From assembly GCA_045634305.1 (NCBI GenBank), contig JAZQZZ010000013.1, positions 1 through 30,016 of the forward strand: a stretch of DNA of 30,016 nt. Reading direction: 5' to 3'. Source of the stretch: HGM04593 sp045634305 (GTDB taxonomy: Bacteria > Bacteroidota > Bacteroidia > Bacteroidales > Bacteroidaceae). Positions 1 through 7,883 of this stretch are shown here, piece after piece (within the stretch, counting starts at the first letter, position 1; each line of letters starts with the position of its first letter). The notes under the pieces are model-generated. The model was not told the DNA's origin. It made no database searches and saw nothing but the letters and a program-made list of their open reading frames with translations. The translations under genes and the position numbers were made by a program.

Positions 1-350
1 AAATGCATTCGGTTTCGTGAAACACAGTATTTTCTCCCCTCCGGTCTACGACCACCTCCCCTCAAAGAGTGGAGGAGCTTTAGTACGGCACCACAAATAG
101 CGTGAGTACAATCCTTATTTATAATAGGTAATAATATTGTAGTTGAGCCAAAGATCCTAATATTCGCGAATTTGTCATTCTGACGATAGGAAGAATCTAT
201 TTTTTAAGCAATAATATAGATATTGACCCAATAATGTCATCCCGACAGAGCAAAGCGACGAGGGATCTCCTTTTTAGATTTCTCAGTCACTCACGTTCCT
301 TCGAAATGACATCACAGCGTGTCATCCTTTTCCCCCTGTTAGAAACATTA
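1..350. other. Intergenic left edge, no gene seen
   Basis: I see no credible coding frame here. Bases 30-80 hold a pyrimidine-rich segment (cccctccggtctacgacc, cctcccctc) followed by the partly complementary gtggaggag. This resembles low-complexity intergenic repeats seen elsewhere in Bacteroidales, but from one window I cannot show that it is repeated. Bases 171-311 hold REP-like arms, listed separately. Confidence 0.5.
173..311. repeat. REP-like palindromic intergenic repeat, three arms
   Basis: Three related arms are visible. Arm 1 (173-198) begins TGTCATTCTGA and ends GAAGAATCT. Arm 2 (from 235) begins TGTCATCCCGA and contains GAGGGATCT. Arm 3 is on the opposite strand and ends at 311; read on the minus strand it begins TGTCATTTCGA and contains GAGAAATCT. 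Arms 2 and 3 face each other as an imperfect 77-bp palindrome. The shared pattern TGTCATyyyGA...GArrAATCT / GAGGGATCT matches the common intergenic palindromic repeats of Bacteroidetes genomes. That identity is from memory and was not searched. Confidence 0.65.
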
Positions 351-375
351 TTCCCCACGCTGTTTGCGCAGGGAA
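351..375 (-). terminator. Hairpin after cohesin-like gene
   Basis: On the minus strand, TTCCCTGCGC and GCGTGGGGAA form a 10-bp stem with two G-T pairs around a 5-nt AAACA loop, 24 nt beyond the stop codon of the gene ending at 399. The following sequence (TAATGTTTC) is only weakly T-rich, so this may be a weak intrinsic terminator or a 3'-end stabilising hairpin. Confidence 0.5.
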
Positions 376-398
376 CAATATCATAGAAAAGAACTCTA

Positions 399-1403
399 TT
401 ACTTTACCAGCACCTTTTTGCCATTGATAATGTAGATACCCGTTGTTGGGTTCTCAACCTTGCGGCCTTGCAAGTCGTAAACAGCTTTCACCTCTCCGTT
501 TTCACCTTTCACTTCCTCTATGCCTGTTTCAGGAGCATTCACCGTTACTTTGAACGATGCGTCTTCGCATTTGTAGCTCGCTGCATCGGCTGTCGACATT
601 CTAACATTGTACAGGCTGCCGCTCACTGTTCCACCATTCTCGCCTGCTGTAACAGGGATTGTAAGCAGTGCGCCGTCTTTGAAAGGATAGCGATAGATAT
701 TGTATAGCACTACAAGGTAGTCGCCGCTCGCAAGTGGCAGAACGCTCATCTTGTGACCGCTAATAACATTTTTATACTCTATTCCACACGCCTCGCCATC
801 GTCGGTAAGGGTTATTCCGCTTGGCAATGACAAGTTGAACTGCAATGCTGTCATTGCTGTTGCGTTGGAGATTTTCACCTCAAGTGCAGTTGCCTCGCCG
901 GGTTCTACTGTTACAGGTTCTACAGCAAGTGCTGGTGATTTTACCTCTGTGGTGTATGTCACACTGCTATATTCAAAACTTTCGGCATCTTTATTAGCCA
1001 TTCTTATATTGTACAGGCTGCCGGTTGCTGTGCCGGCCTCTCCGCTTGCCACTACGGGGATTTTTACAAGTTCGCCATTAGCGAATGTATTGAGGTGCAT
1101 ACTGTAAACCACCACCAGGTAGCTCCTCTCGCCCACCTGTTGCACATTAACGGTGTGGCTGCCACGTGTGGCATTGCCAAGCACTGCGCCAAAGCCTTCG
1201 CCCTGTGAGTTCAGTTCATAGCCATCGGGTATGTTTATGCAGAACTGCAGTGCGGTCATTGTTGTTGCACCGTTTAGGCCGACAACAATCTCACCCTCTG
1301 CACACGCAGGCAAAGACAAAGGCTCAACGCTGAGCGTTTGCGAACGGGTTATTCCCACAAAGGCCATGAGTACAAATATTGTACTTAGTATTCTTTGTTT
1401 CAT
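399..1403 (-). CDS. Secreted protein with two cohesin-like modules and C-terminal sorting tail
   Basis: Predicted 334-residue exported protein. The start is ATG at 1403, because it gives a proper signal peptide (MKQRILSTIFVLMAFVG..., cleavage near residue 20). The frame stays open upstream, but that extension is not signal-like. Residues about 24-153 and 158-288 are two copies of one beta-rich module. Each has a 'MTALQF' strand (49-54 and 184-189), a 'YLVVVY/YLVVLY' strand, 'G.L..IPV' and 'GSLYN[IV]RM', the layout of cohesin-like domains common in secreted Bacteroidales proteins. Residues 293-334 (YDLQGRKV ... GIYIINGKKVLVK) form a sorting-type tail like those of type IX secretion substrates. 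The fold assignment rests on pattern recognition, not a profile search. Two dockerin-like proteins are encoded just upstream on the same strand, so it may act as their anchor. Confidence 0.75.
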   Translation of the reverse strand: MKQRILSTIFVLMAFVGITRSQTLSVEPLSLPACAEGEIVVGLNGATTMTALQFCINIPDGYELNSQGEGFGAVLGNATRGSHTVNVQQVGERSYLVVVYSMHLNTFANGELVKIPVVASGEAGTATGSLYNIRMANKDAESFEYSSVTYTTEVKSPALAVEPVTVEPGEATALEVKISNATAMTALQFNLSLPSGITLTDDGEACGIEYKNVISGHKMSVLPLASGDYLVVLYNIYRYPFKDGALLTIPVTAGENGGTVSGSLYNVRMSTADAASYKCEDASFKVTVNAPETGIEEVKGENGEVKAVYDLQGRKVENPTTGIYIINGKKVLVK

Positions 1404-1470
1404 ATTATTGTTTATTTTTATTCGTTGATTTGTTTCTGAAAAAGGTAAAAGATTCATTGTTGTTAAAAAT

Positions 1471-1560
1471 GGCAAAATTAATATGACAATAATTTACCAG
1501 TTGTATTGATTGTTGTTGTTCCAAGTTGTGCCCCATTCCAGTCGATTGTTACCGCATTCG
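1471..1560. repeat. Direct repeat copy 1 (3' end of small gene)
   Basis: This matches 2961-3050, exactly 1490 bp away, with the same orientation. The first 40 bases differ at only two positions, and similarity continues at roughly 70% after a diverged decamer. The match starts 7 bases beyond both stop codons and covers the conserved C-terminal coding part (IDWNGAQLG...NTTG.LLS). It marks the boundary of a duplicated gene-pair module. Confidence 0.8.
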
Positions 1561-1687
1561 TTACATAACTACCTTTACCTGCAGCAATTTTACTTGCGGA
1601 CTCTCCACTAACAACCGCCTCAACAGGCACATAATTAGTAAATGATATATTATTGAAATCTATTCCGTTTTGATTTAATGTTGCCAT
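1478..1687 (-). CDS. Small protein paired with dockerin-like protein (intact copy)
   Basis: Encodes 69 residues with no signal peptide and no membrane segment. The start is ATG at 1687, 12 bp after the stop of the upstream dockerin-like gene, so the two are probably co-transcribed. The second half contains AVTIDWNGAQLGTTTINTTG, then KLLSY at the C-terminus. A second, frameshifted copy with the same C-terminal pattern (AVEIDWNGAQLG..EINTTGELLSH) sits in the same place after the second dockerin-like gene at 2968-3172. Conservation of the protein pattern and of the gene order argues that this short frame is real. I do not recognise the family. The low-complexity Asn/Gly/Thr content would suit a structural or adhesive segment, but that is a guess. 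Confidence 0.6.
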   Translation of the reverse strand: MATLNQNGIDFNNISFTNYVPVEAVVSGESASKIAAGKGSYVTNAVTIDWNGAQLGTTTINTTGKLLSY

Positions 1688-1699
1688 TTTATAAATTGA

Positions 1700-2251
1700 T
1701 TAATATATATGGAAGCCAAATTCTGAATTGAAATCAGAATATACATTATACTTTGCACCTGCAATTGTTATTGATGAACTAACTAATGTATATTTTGACG
1801 TAATGTCATTTCCAAAACCATCATAAATTCCAATTCCAACCGGTAATGCAATATAGTACTCAACATCGTTATAATCAGGATCTATGTTGATTGTACCTGC
1901 ACCACCTCCTTTATGCAACATATTTCCTGAATGATAATCGTCTGCATTAAATGATGCACCAACTAAATGCCATCCCATTGTATTATCTGCTGTTGCCTTT
2001 TCAGATTCCGGATTTGTTGATGTTGTTGGTTTTGTTTTACCAACATACCAGTAATACTGCGGAGCAACAGTTCCCTGTTCGTGCATAACTGCAATTACAG
2101 CAGCAATGTCGGCAACATCAACAACGCCATCGTTGTTTACATCGCCTTTTATTTCGGTTACTGTTGTGGATGTGTTATCACTCTGCGCCATCGCAGTTGT
2201 GCCTACGAGCAACATCATAGCTGCAAAAAGAGCAAAAATCTTTGTTTTCAT
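1700..2251 (-). CDS. Secreted dockerin-like protein with YYWYVG domain, copy 1
   Basis: Encodes 183 residues. Signal peptide about 1-22 (MKTKIFALFAAMMLLVGTTAMA, then QS). Residues 37-48 form a dockerin/EF-hand-type calcium loop, DVNNDGVVDVAD, with ligands at D37, N39, D41 and D48. Only one loop is visible, whereas a canonical dockerin has two. From residue 66 a YYWYVGKTKPTT segment opens a C-terminal domain of about 115 residues with 'YYIALP' and 'IYDGFGND' strands and no known catalytic motif. The protein at 3192-3731 has the same architecture. Both are followed by a member of the small paired family. It is likely secreted. Binding to the cohesin-like modules encoded at 399-1403 is an inference from neighbourhood. 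Confidence 0.75.
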   Translation of the reverse strand: MKTKIFALFAAMMLLVGTTAMAQSDNTSTTVTEIKGDVNNDGVVDVADIAAVIAVMHEQGTVAPQYYWYVGKTKPTTSTNPESEKATADNTMGWHLVGASFNADDYHSGNMLHKGGGAGTINIDPDYNDVEYYIALPVGIGIYDGFGNDITSKYTLVSSSITIAGAKYNVYSDFNSEFGFHIY

Positions 2252-2265
2252 ATCTTTGTTTGTTT

Positions 2266-2904
2266 TTAATTATTTTTTTCTTTTATCATTTCTTCCGCTT
2301 TACCTATCAAGTATTTACTAGACAAAGCTATTACATTGCCAACCTCTTTCTTTGCAACAGAATTCAATATCTCCGTCAATACATCTTTAAAATTCGCAGT
2401 ACTTGCTTTTTTAAGTTTTTTACAAATTGCCTTTTGTTCTTCTCGTGAATATAAATCTTTTATCAACTCCGAGAAATCTTCAATGCTGACAATAACCACC
2501 TCATTATTTGTTGCAAAATCAATAAAAGTTCCTTTCTGTTTAAGTTTATGTTCCAAGTATTTACGAACCGAAAACTCTTCAATTACAAAAGACACCTTTG
2601 TATTTTCCTTTTTATCGCATTTGAATTTCACTTTTTCAATAGCCTGCAATAACTTTTTACGACATTCAGCCTCACGATTTTCGCCTCCGTAAGCCAAATC
2701 CGCCTCATAAGCCAAACGTTTTACTTTCGTTTCAGGAATTTTCAATTTAAGGCTTATGTCATAATTGCTCAATTTGATTTCAGAATCTATCTCCAATATT
2801 TCATAAGGATTCTTCATTATTTCATTGAAGATAAATACCTCGAAAGCGTTCTTATTCATTGAGCCAAAGCCCTTATCAAGATATTTTTTAATTAAATCCT
2901 TCAT
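2266..2904 (-). CDS. Unknown cytoplasmic protein with helix-turn-helix-like segment
   Basis: Encodes 212 residues with no signal peptide and no membrane segment. It is rich in Lys and Glu, and the gene is clearly more AT-rich than the housekeeping genes of the window. Residues about 45-68 (LSNYDISLKLKIPETKVKRLAYEA) look like a helix-turn-helix: a short helix, a turn at IPE, then a basic recognition-like helix. The rest appears alpha/beta with a strand pair near 104-108 and 135-140. I recall similar hypothetical Bacteroidales proteins starting with a 'FGSMNKN.FEV.IF' motif (here 13-26), but I cannot assign a function. It ends 14 bp upstream of the dockerin-like gene at 1700-2251, so it may head that transcript and regulate it. 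It lies between the two copies of the duplicated module. Confidence 0.65.
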   Translation of the reverse strand: MKDLIKKYLDKGFGSMNKNAFEVFIFNEIMKNPYEILEIDSEIKLSNYDISLKLKIPETKVKRLAYEADLAYGGENREAECRKKLLQAIEKVKFKCDKKENTKVSFVIEEFSVRKYLEHKLKQKGTFIDFATNNEVVIVSIEDFSELIKDLYSREEQKAICKKLKKASTANFKDVLTEILNSVAKKEVGNVIALSSKYLIGKAEEMIKEKNN

Positions 2905-2960
2905 AGCAATTAGTTTTGTTTCATCAAACTCTGCGAAATTATTTTTATTCGCAAACCATT

Positions 2961-3050
2961 GGCAAAATTAATGTGACAATAATTCACCAGTTGTATTGAT
3001 TTCTTTATCCCCTAATTGTGCGCCATTCCAGTCAATTTCGACTGCATTTA
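2961..3050. repeat. Direct repeat copy 2 (3' end of broken small gene)
   Basis: Partner of the repeat at 1471-1560. The first 40 bases match with two substitutions, and the alignment then continues with lower identity through the conserved C-terminal codons. It ends the second dockerin-like/small-gene module. Confidence 0.8.
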
Positions 3051-3172
3051 CAAATGTTTCAACACCATCTGTTGCGGCATCACTAAAATTACCATTATTT
3101 CCCACCTAATGCTGTACCAACTGTGACATCTGAAAATAGAATATTGGTATCTTTATCTTTAAAACTTCCCAT
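2968..3172 (-). pseudogene. Frameshifted second copy of the small paired gene
   Basis: Starting from ATG at 3172, 19 bp after the stop of the dockerin-like gene, the frame reads MGSFKDKDTNILFSDV... and stops at TAA 3095-3097 after 25 residues. In the next frame the sequence continues from about 3100 as GNNGNFSDAATDG, then AVEIDWNGAQLGDKEINTTG, then ELLSH, ending at TAA 2968-2970. This second half is clearly homologous to the intact protein at 1478-1687. A single-base indel in the T/C-rich run near 3098-3105 would restore one frame of about 68 codons. It may be a real pseudogene, a phase-type frameshift or a sequencing error. Confidence 0.75.
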
Positions 3173-3191
3173 ATTATTGGTAATAATATTT

Positions 3192-3731
3192 TTATCTGAT
3201 TATTATTGCATTAATATTTCTAGAAGTTGCTGTTGATTTATAAACTGTATGATTTGTAAAGGTTGAATGACTTGTAAATTGACTACTTACAACATTTGTT
3301 CCTAATACATCATAAATGCTCTGTCCATTTGGAACAACTACATAATAGTTTATTTTAGCAGCAGAATTATACAATGTGTTCTTTGTATAATCCATTGTTA
3401 CACCACTTATAGAAGTTGCTGTTTTACCTGCCTTATTATTTGTTGTTGAACCACCTACTGTTGGATATTCCTCATTAATAATTTCCGCAATATTTTCCGC
3501 AGTAGGTTCTGTCCAACCTGCATACCAGTAATACTTAGTACCATTTTCCTGTTGCATAATAGCAAGAATCTCTTCAATATCGGCCTCGTTTACTACGCCG
3601 TCGCCATTGACATCGGCTTTTGTGGCTGAAACAGCCTTTGTTTGGGTGTTGTCACTCTGTGATTGTGCTGTTGCAGTTGTTGCAACCAAAAGCAACAAGC
3701 ACACTGCAAATAGATGTTTAATGTGTTTCAT
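3192..3731 (-). CDS. Secreted dockerin-like protein with YYWYAG domain, copy 2
   Basis: Encodes 179 residues. Signal peptide about 1-22 (MKHIKHLFAVCLLLLVATTATA, then QS). Residues 40-51 form a calcium-loop motif, DVNGDGVVNEAD, with ligands D40, N42, D44 and D51. As in the other copy, only one loop is seen. At 67-72 YYWYAG opens the C-terminal domain, which has 'YYVVVP' and 'SIYDVLGTN' matching 'YYIALP' and 'IYDGFGND' of the paralogue at 1700-2251. DNA identity between the two is low outside these motifs, so the duplication is old or the copies have diverged under selection. A (GT)17 tract lies about 140 bp upstream of the start. Confidence 0.75.
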   Translation of the reverse strand: MKHIKHLFAVCLLLLVATTATAQSQSDNTQTKAVSATKADVNGDGVVNEADIEEILAIMQQENGTKYYWYAGWTEPTAENIAEIINEEYPTVGGSTTNNKAGKTATSISGVTMDYTKNTLYNSAAKINYYVVVPNGQSIYDVLGTNVVSSQFTSHSTFTNHTVYKSTATSRNINAIIIR

Positions 3732-3867
3732 AATAGTTTTTATTTAATGAGTTAATAGTTTTGCTTTGAGTAAAGGGTATGCTGTATTGAGCCGCAATGG
3801 TGATTGCGACTTACAGCTTTATTGGCGACAGCCTGCCGGCCTGTCGTTATTTTATAGTATAGGGAAA

Positions 3868-3906
<39 letters not shown>

Positions 3907-4071
3907 ATACAAAAATCCAAGACCGCCAAATTCTCGGCAGCCTTTTTGTACACAGTTTTACTATTCAATGAATTGACACACATGACGGATTTACTGTTAC
4001 TATAACAATACAAATATCACCATTAAATTTGATTTAACAAAATTTCAGAGTAAACTTTCGATAAAACAAAC

Positions 4072-4108
4072 AAATGGTTGCCACGCCATAACAGCGAAGC
4101 AACCATTT
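4072..4108 (-). terminator. Intrinsic terminator of glyA
   Basis: AAATGGTTGC (4072-4081) and GCAACCATTT (4099-4108) form a perfect 10-bp stem with a 17-nt loop. It sits 20 bp beyond the glyA stop and is followed on the minus strand by GTTTGTTTTATC. Confidence 0.8.
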
Positions 4109-4128
4109 ATAATTGAGATTCTTAATAA

Positions 4129-5409
4129 TCAATACGCAAACAATGGAAACTCCTCCATTGTCTCATTGACCTTTGCACGCACGGCAGCGATTACCTTCTC
4201 GTCCTCGGGGGCGCTGAGCACGGTCTCAATCATCTCGGCGATGAAAGGCATCATATCCTCCTTCACGCCACGTGTGGTGATGGCAGGTGTACCAAGACGT
4301 ATACCCGAAGTCTGGAACGCGCTGCGGCTGTCGAACGGCACCATGTTCTTGTTGGCAGTGATGTCGGCTGCAACAAGTGCCTTCTCGGCGAGCTTACCTG
4401 TCAAATCGGGGTACTTGCCACGGAGGTCAACAAGCATTGAATGGTTATCGGTTCCGCCCGAAACAATACCGAAGCCACGGTCCATGAGTTCCTGTGCAAG
4501 CACTGCCGCATTCAGTTTCACCTGTGCCTGATACTCCTTGAATTCGGGCTGCTGAGCCTCGCCGAAAGCGACAGCCTTGGCTGCGATGACATGCTCCAAC
4601 GGACCACCCTGGATACCGGGGAACACTGCCGAGTCGAGGAGCTGCGACATCATCTTGATCTCACCCTTTGGAGTTGTCTTGCCCCATGGGTTGGGGAAGT
4701 CCTTGCCAAGAATAATTACACCGCCACGTGGACCACGCAAAGTCTTGTGGGTTGTAGATGTCACGATATGGGCATATTTTACAGGGTTGTCGAGCAAGCC
4801 GGCTGCGATGAGACCTGCAGGGTGTGCCATATCAACCATGAGGATAGCGCCAACCTTGTCGGCAATCTCGCGCATGCGCTTGTAGTCCCACTCGCGTGAG
4901 TAGGCCGAACCGCCACCGATAATCATCTTTGGTTTCTCGCGAAGGGCAGTCTCCTCCATCTTGTCATAGTCGACACGGCCTGTCTCGGGGTTGAGGTTGT
5001 ACTCTACAGGAGTGTATATCAAGCCTGATGTGTTCACTGCCGAACCGTGTGAAAGGTGACCGCCATGAGCAAGATTCAAACCCATGAACTTGTCGCCGGG
5101 GTTAAGGACGGCAAGGAACACTGCTGCATTGGCCTGGGCGCCAGAGTGTGGCTGAACGTTCACCCACTCAGCATCGTAGAGCTCCTTGAGGCGTTCGCGT
5201 GCAATCTCCTCAACAATGTCTACAACCTGGCAGCCACCATAGTAACGCTTGCCGGGCTAGCCTTCGGCATATTTGTTTGTAAGCACCGAGCCCATAGCCT
5301 GCATAACCTCATTGCTCACGAAATTCTCGGATGCGATGAGTTCAATACCCTTGAGCTGGCGGCGATATTCTGTCTCTATAAGTTGGAAAATGTGTCTGTC
5401 CCGTTTCAT
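4129..5409 (-). pseudogene. glyA: Serine hydroxymethyltransferase with in-frame TAG at codon 51
   Basis: The full frame from ATG 5409 to TAA is 426 codons, the normal length of bacterial SHMT, a PLP enzyme interconverting serine and glycine with tetrahydrofolate. Recognisable parts are IELIASENFVS (22-32), NKYAEG (45-50), KRYYGG after the stop, NVQPHSGAQAN, and the PLP site STTHKTLRGPRGG with Lys222. Codon 51 is TAG (CTA at 5257-5259), exactly where the family has Tyr in YAEGYPGKRYYGG (Tyr55 of the E. coli enzyme, an active-site residue). One base change from TAC or TAT explains it. The codons on both sides are otherwise conserved, so decay is either very recent or the base is an error. A restart at GTG 5163 would give only 344 residues lacking the N-terminal active-site part. 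A weak -7-like element, TATCTTCG (5437-5444, minus strand), precedes the gene. Confidence 0.95.
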
Positions 5410-5489
5410 AGTAATATAGTTTTCAATTAATTTGCGCGAAGATACGGAAATTAAAATGAAACAGCTTTAATTTTCTCGTAAAAAATATA

Positions 5490-5497
5490 TAAGTTTG
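5490..5497 (+). promoter_or_regulatory. -7 promoter element of GH20 gene
   Basis: TAAGTTTG fits the Bacteroidetes -7 consensus TAnnTTTG and ends 24 bp before the start codon at 5522. No good TTTG -33 box is seen at the expected spacing. Confidence 0.5.
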
Positions 5498-5521
5498 TAA
5501 AAACAAAATAAATCACATAAT

Positions 5522-7849
5522 ATGAAAAGAATTGTTTTATCATTACTGGTGACTTGTTGTTGCCTTACTGCGTGCAACAAGGTTGCTATTACGGGGAGTG
5601 CAGACTACAATGTTGTCCCACTGCCCCAAGAAATAACCATGACAGAAGATGGCGGCTTTGAAATGAGCGGAAACACGGTCATCGCTTATAACGGCGATGA
5701 AACCATGAAACGAAACGCCCAACTGCTTGCCGAGTACATCAAGGAGAGCACAGGCCTCGAGTTGAAGATTGCCGAAAGCGAGGTTAATCAAAACAACGCC
5801 ATCAACCTCGCTATTGACAATGTAACCGAAAACGAAGAGGGCTACAGCCTTACTGTTTCAAAAGAGCGGGTTGAGATTATCGGTAGATCACCGGCCGGAG
5901 TGTTCTATGGAATACAGACATTGCGCAAGTCATTGCCAGTCACAGCATGCAAAAAAGTAGAGTTGCCGGCAGTAAAAATCACCGACTACCCACGTTTCTC
6001 CTACCGTGGTGCACACCTCGATGTTTCGCGCCACTTCTTTACAAAGGACTCAATAAAGCGTTTCATCGACATGCTTGCAATGCATAATATGAACCGTTTT
6101 CACTGGCATCTGACCGACGACCAGGGTTGGCGTATCGAGATAAAGAAATACCCTAAGCTCACAACCGTAGCAGCCGAGCGAGATGAAACAGTCATCGGAC
6201 GCAACAGTGGCGAGTATGACGGACAACACTATGGTCCATTCTTCTACACACAGGAGGATTGCCGCGAGATTATTGCCTATGCAGCAGAGCGTCACATAAC
6301 CGTTATCCCGGAGATTGACCTCCCGGGACACATGCAGGCTGCCCTTGCAGCATATCCCGAATACGGTTGCACAGGAGGTCCTTACGAGGTTTGGAAAATG
6401 TGGGGTGTGTCTGACAACGTTCTTTGCGCGGGCAACGATGCGACATTGAAGTTCATCGAGGATGTTCTGGACGAGATTGTAGAGGTGTTCCCATCGGAGT
6501 ATATCCATGTCGGTGGTGACGAGTGCCCCAAAACACAGTGGGAACAATGCCCTAAATGTCAGGCACGCATCAAGGCGCTTGGTCTCAAGGATGACGATAA
6601 GCACAGCGCTGAGATGTACTTGCAGAGCTTCGTAATCAACCATGCCGAGAAGTACCTTAACAGCAAAGGCCGTCAGATTATCGGTTGGGACGAGATTCTC
6701 GAGGGAGGACTTGCTCCAAACGCCACCGTTCATTCATGGCGCGGAATTGAGGGCGGAATTGAGGCTGCAAAGCAGGGACACGACTGCATCATGTCACCAA
6801 CAAGCTTCATGTACTTCGACTACTACCAGACAACATACACCGACGAAGAGCCTCTGGCTATCGGTGGTTATGTTCCTGTAGAAAAGGTATATAGTTTTGA
6901 GCCGATGGACGAGTCACTCACTCCCGAGGAACAAAAACATATCATTGGCGTGCAGGCCAACCTGTGGAGCGAGTATGTACCCACATTCAGCCATGTAGAG
7001 TACATGGAGTTGCCACGTATGGCAGCGCTCTGCGAGGTACAGTGGTGCAAGCCCGAGAAAAAGGATTTCAATGACTTCAAGCAGCGCCTGATGCCTCTTC
7101 TCAAACTCTATGAGGTATACGGTTACAACTATGCAAAGCACATCCTTGACATCGAGCCTGAGTTCGGAACAGACACGGAGCGCGGTGTAATAACAGCAAC
7201 ACTGAAGGTGATTGACGACACACCAATCTACTACACTCTCGACGGAAGCGAACCGACAACAGAATCAACTCTCTACACAGCCCCAATTGAGATTACCGAA
7301 GCCTGCACATTGAAGGCAAAGGGTATTGGAGAGCGTGGTGCGACAAGGACACTCACAGAGCAGTTCTATTTCAGCAAGGCAACAGCAAAACCAATTACCC
7401 TTTTGCAACCCATTCACGAAAATTACACTTTCAAGGGCGCCATTACACTTGTCGACGGTTTGAAGGGCACACCGAACTACCGTACAGGACGTTGGTTGGG
7501 ATTCTGCCTCACCGATCTTGAGGCTGTGATTGACCTGAAGAAGGAGGAGGAGATTTCTCGCGTATCGTTCAACACAAGCGTTGACAAGGGCGACTGGGTG
7601 TTCGACCTCCTGGGATTGACCGTATCGGCCTCAAACGACGGCGAGAACTACACAATCCTATTTGACGAGGAATACCCCGACCTTACAGCCGAGGACGAGA
7701 ACAAGATATACGAACATAAGGCCGAATTTGAACCAACAAAGGCACGCTATGTAAAAATAAAGGCACTCTCGGACCGCGATATGCCTGCTTGGCATCCAGC
7801 AGTAGGCTACCCGGCATTCATATTTATTGATGAGTTGGAGATTAATTGA
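5522..7849 (+). CDS. Beta-N-acetylhexosaminidase, GH20, lipoprotein
   Basis: Encodes 775 residues. It removes terminal beta-linked GlcNAc/GalNAc from glycans by substrate-assisted catalysis. A lipoprotein signal ends in LTAC with Cys18, so it is probably anchored in the outer or inner membrane facing the periplasm or surface. Domain order: GH20 N-terminal domain about 30-150; GH20 barrel about 155-510 with 'HWHLTDDQGWR' and the catalytic Asp333-Glu334 pair in HVGGDEC; a chitobiase C-terminal-type beta domain about 558-603 (PIYYTLDGSEPTTES); and an F5/8 type C (CBM32-like) carbohydrate-binding domain about 626-775. It stands alone, divergent from glyA, with a strong terminator behind it. The family is certain; the exact substrate (host mucin, N-glycan, glycosphingolipid) cannot be read from the sequence. 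Confidence 0.96.
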   Translation: MKRIVLSLLVTCCCLTACNKVAITGSADYNVVPLPQEITMTEDGGFEMSGNTVIAYNGDETMKRNAQLLAEYIKESTGLELKIAESEVNQNNAINLAIDNVTENEEGYSLTVSKERVEIIGRSPAGVFYGIQTLRKSLPVTACKKVELPAVKITDYPRFSYRGAHLDVSRHFFTKDSIKRFIDMLAMHNMNRFHWHLTDDQGWRIEIKKYPKLTTVAAERDETVIGRNSGEYDGQHYGPFFYTQEDCREIIAYAAERHITVIPEIDLPGHMQAALAAYPEYGCTGGPYEVWKMWGVSDNVLCAGNDATLKFIEDVLDEIVEVFPSEYIHVGGDECPKTQWEQCPKCQARIKALGLKDDDKHSAEMYLQSFVINHAEKYLNSKGRQIIGWDEILEGGLAPNATVHSWRGIEGGIEAAKQGHDCIMSPTSFMYFDYYQTTYTDEEPLAIGGYVPVEKVYSFEPMDESLTPEEQKHIIGVQANLWSEYVPTFSHVEYMELPRMAALCEVQWCKPEKKDFNDFKQRLMPLLKLYEVYGYNYAKHILDIEPEFGTDTERGVITATLKVIDDTPIYYTLDGSEPTTESTLYTAPIEITEACTLKAKGIGERGATRTLTEQFYFSKATAKPITLLQPIHENYTFKGAITLVDGLKGTPNYRTGRWLGFCLTDLEAVIDLKKEEEISRVSFNTSVDKGDWVFDLLGLTVSASNDGENYTILFDEEYPDLTAEDENKIYEHKAEFEPTKARYVKIKALSDRDMPAWHPAVGYPAFIFIDELEIN

Positions 7850-7883
7850 TGTAGAATTTTGGTCTAATCAAATACCGTTATTG

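Noticed and set aside
1404..1475. N-terminal extension of the cohesin-like gene to 1475
   Set aside because: The extension would put 24 non-signal residues before a good signal peptide and run into the repeated 3' end of the neighbouring small gene.
5257..5259. General reassignment of TAG to an amino acid
   Set aside because: All other long genes here lack internal TAG, and the RsmI-like gene appears to use TAG as its terminator at 17835-17837.
6050..6733. Antisense open frame inside the GH20 gene
   Set aside because: It lies wholly within a certain gene and shows no domain or signal.
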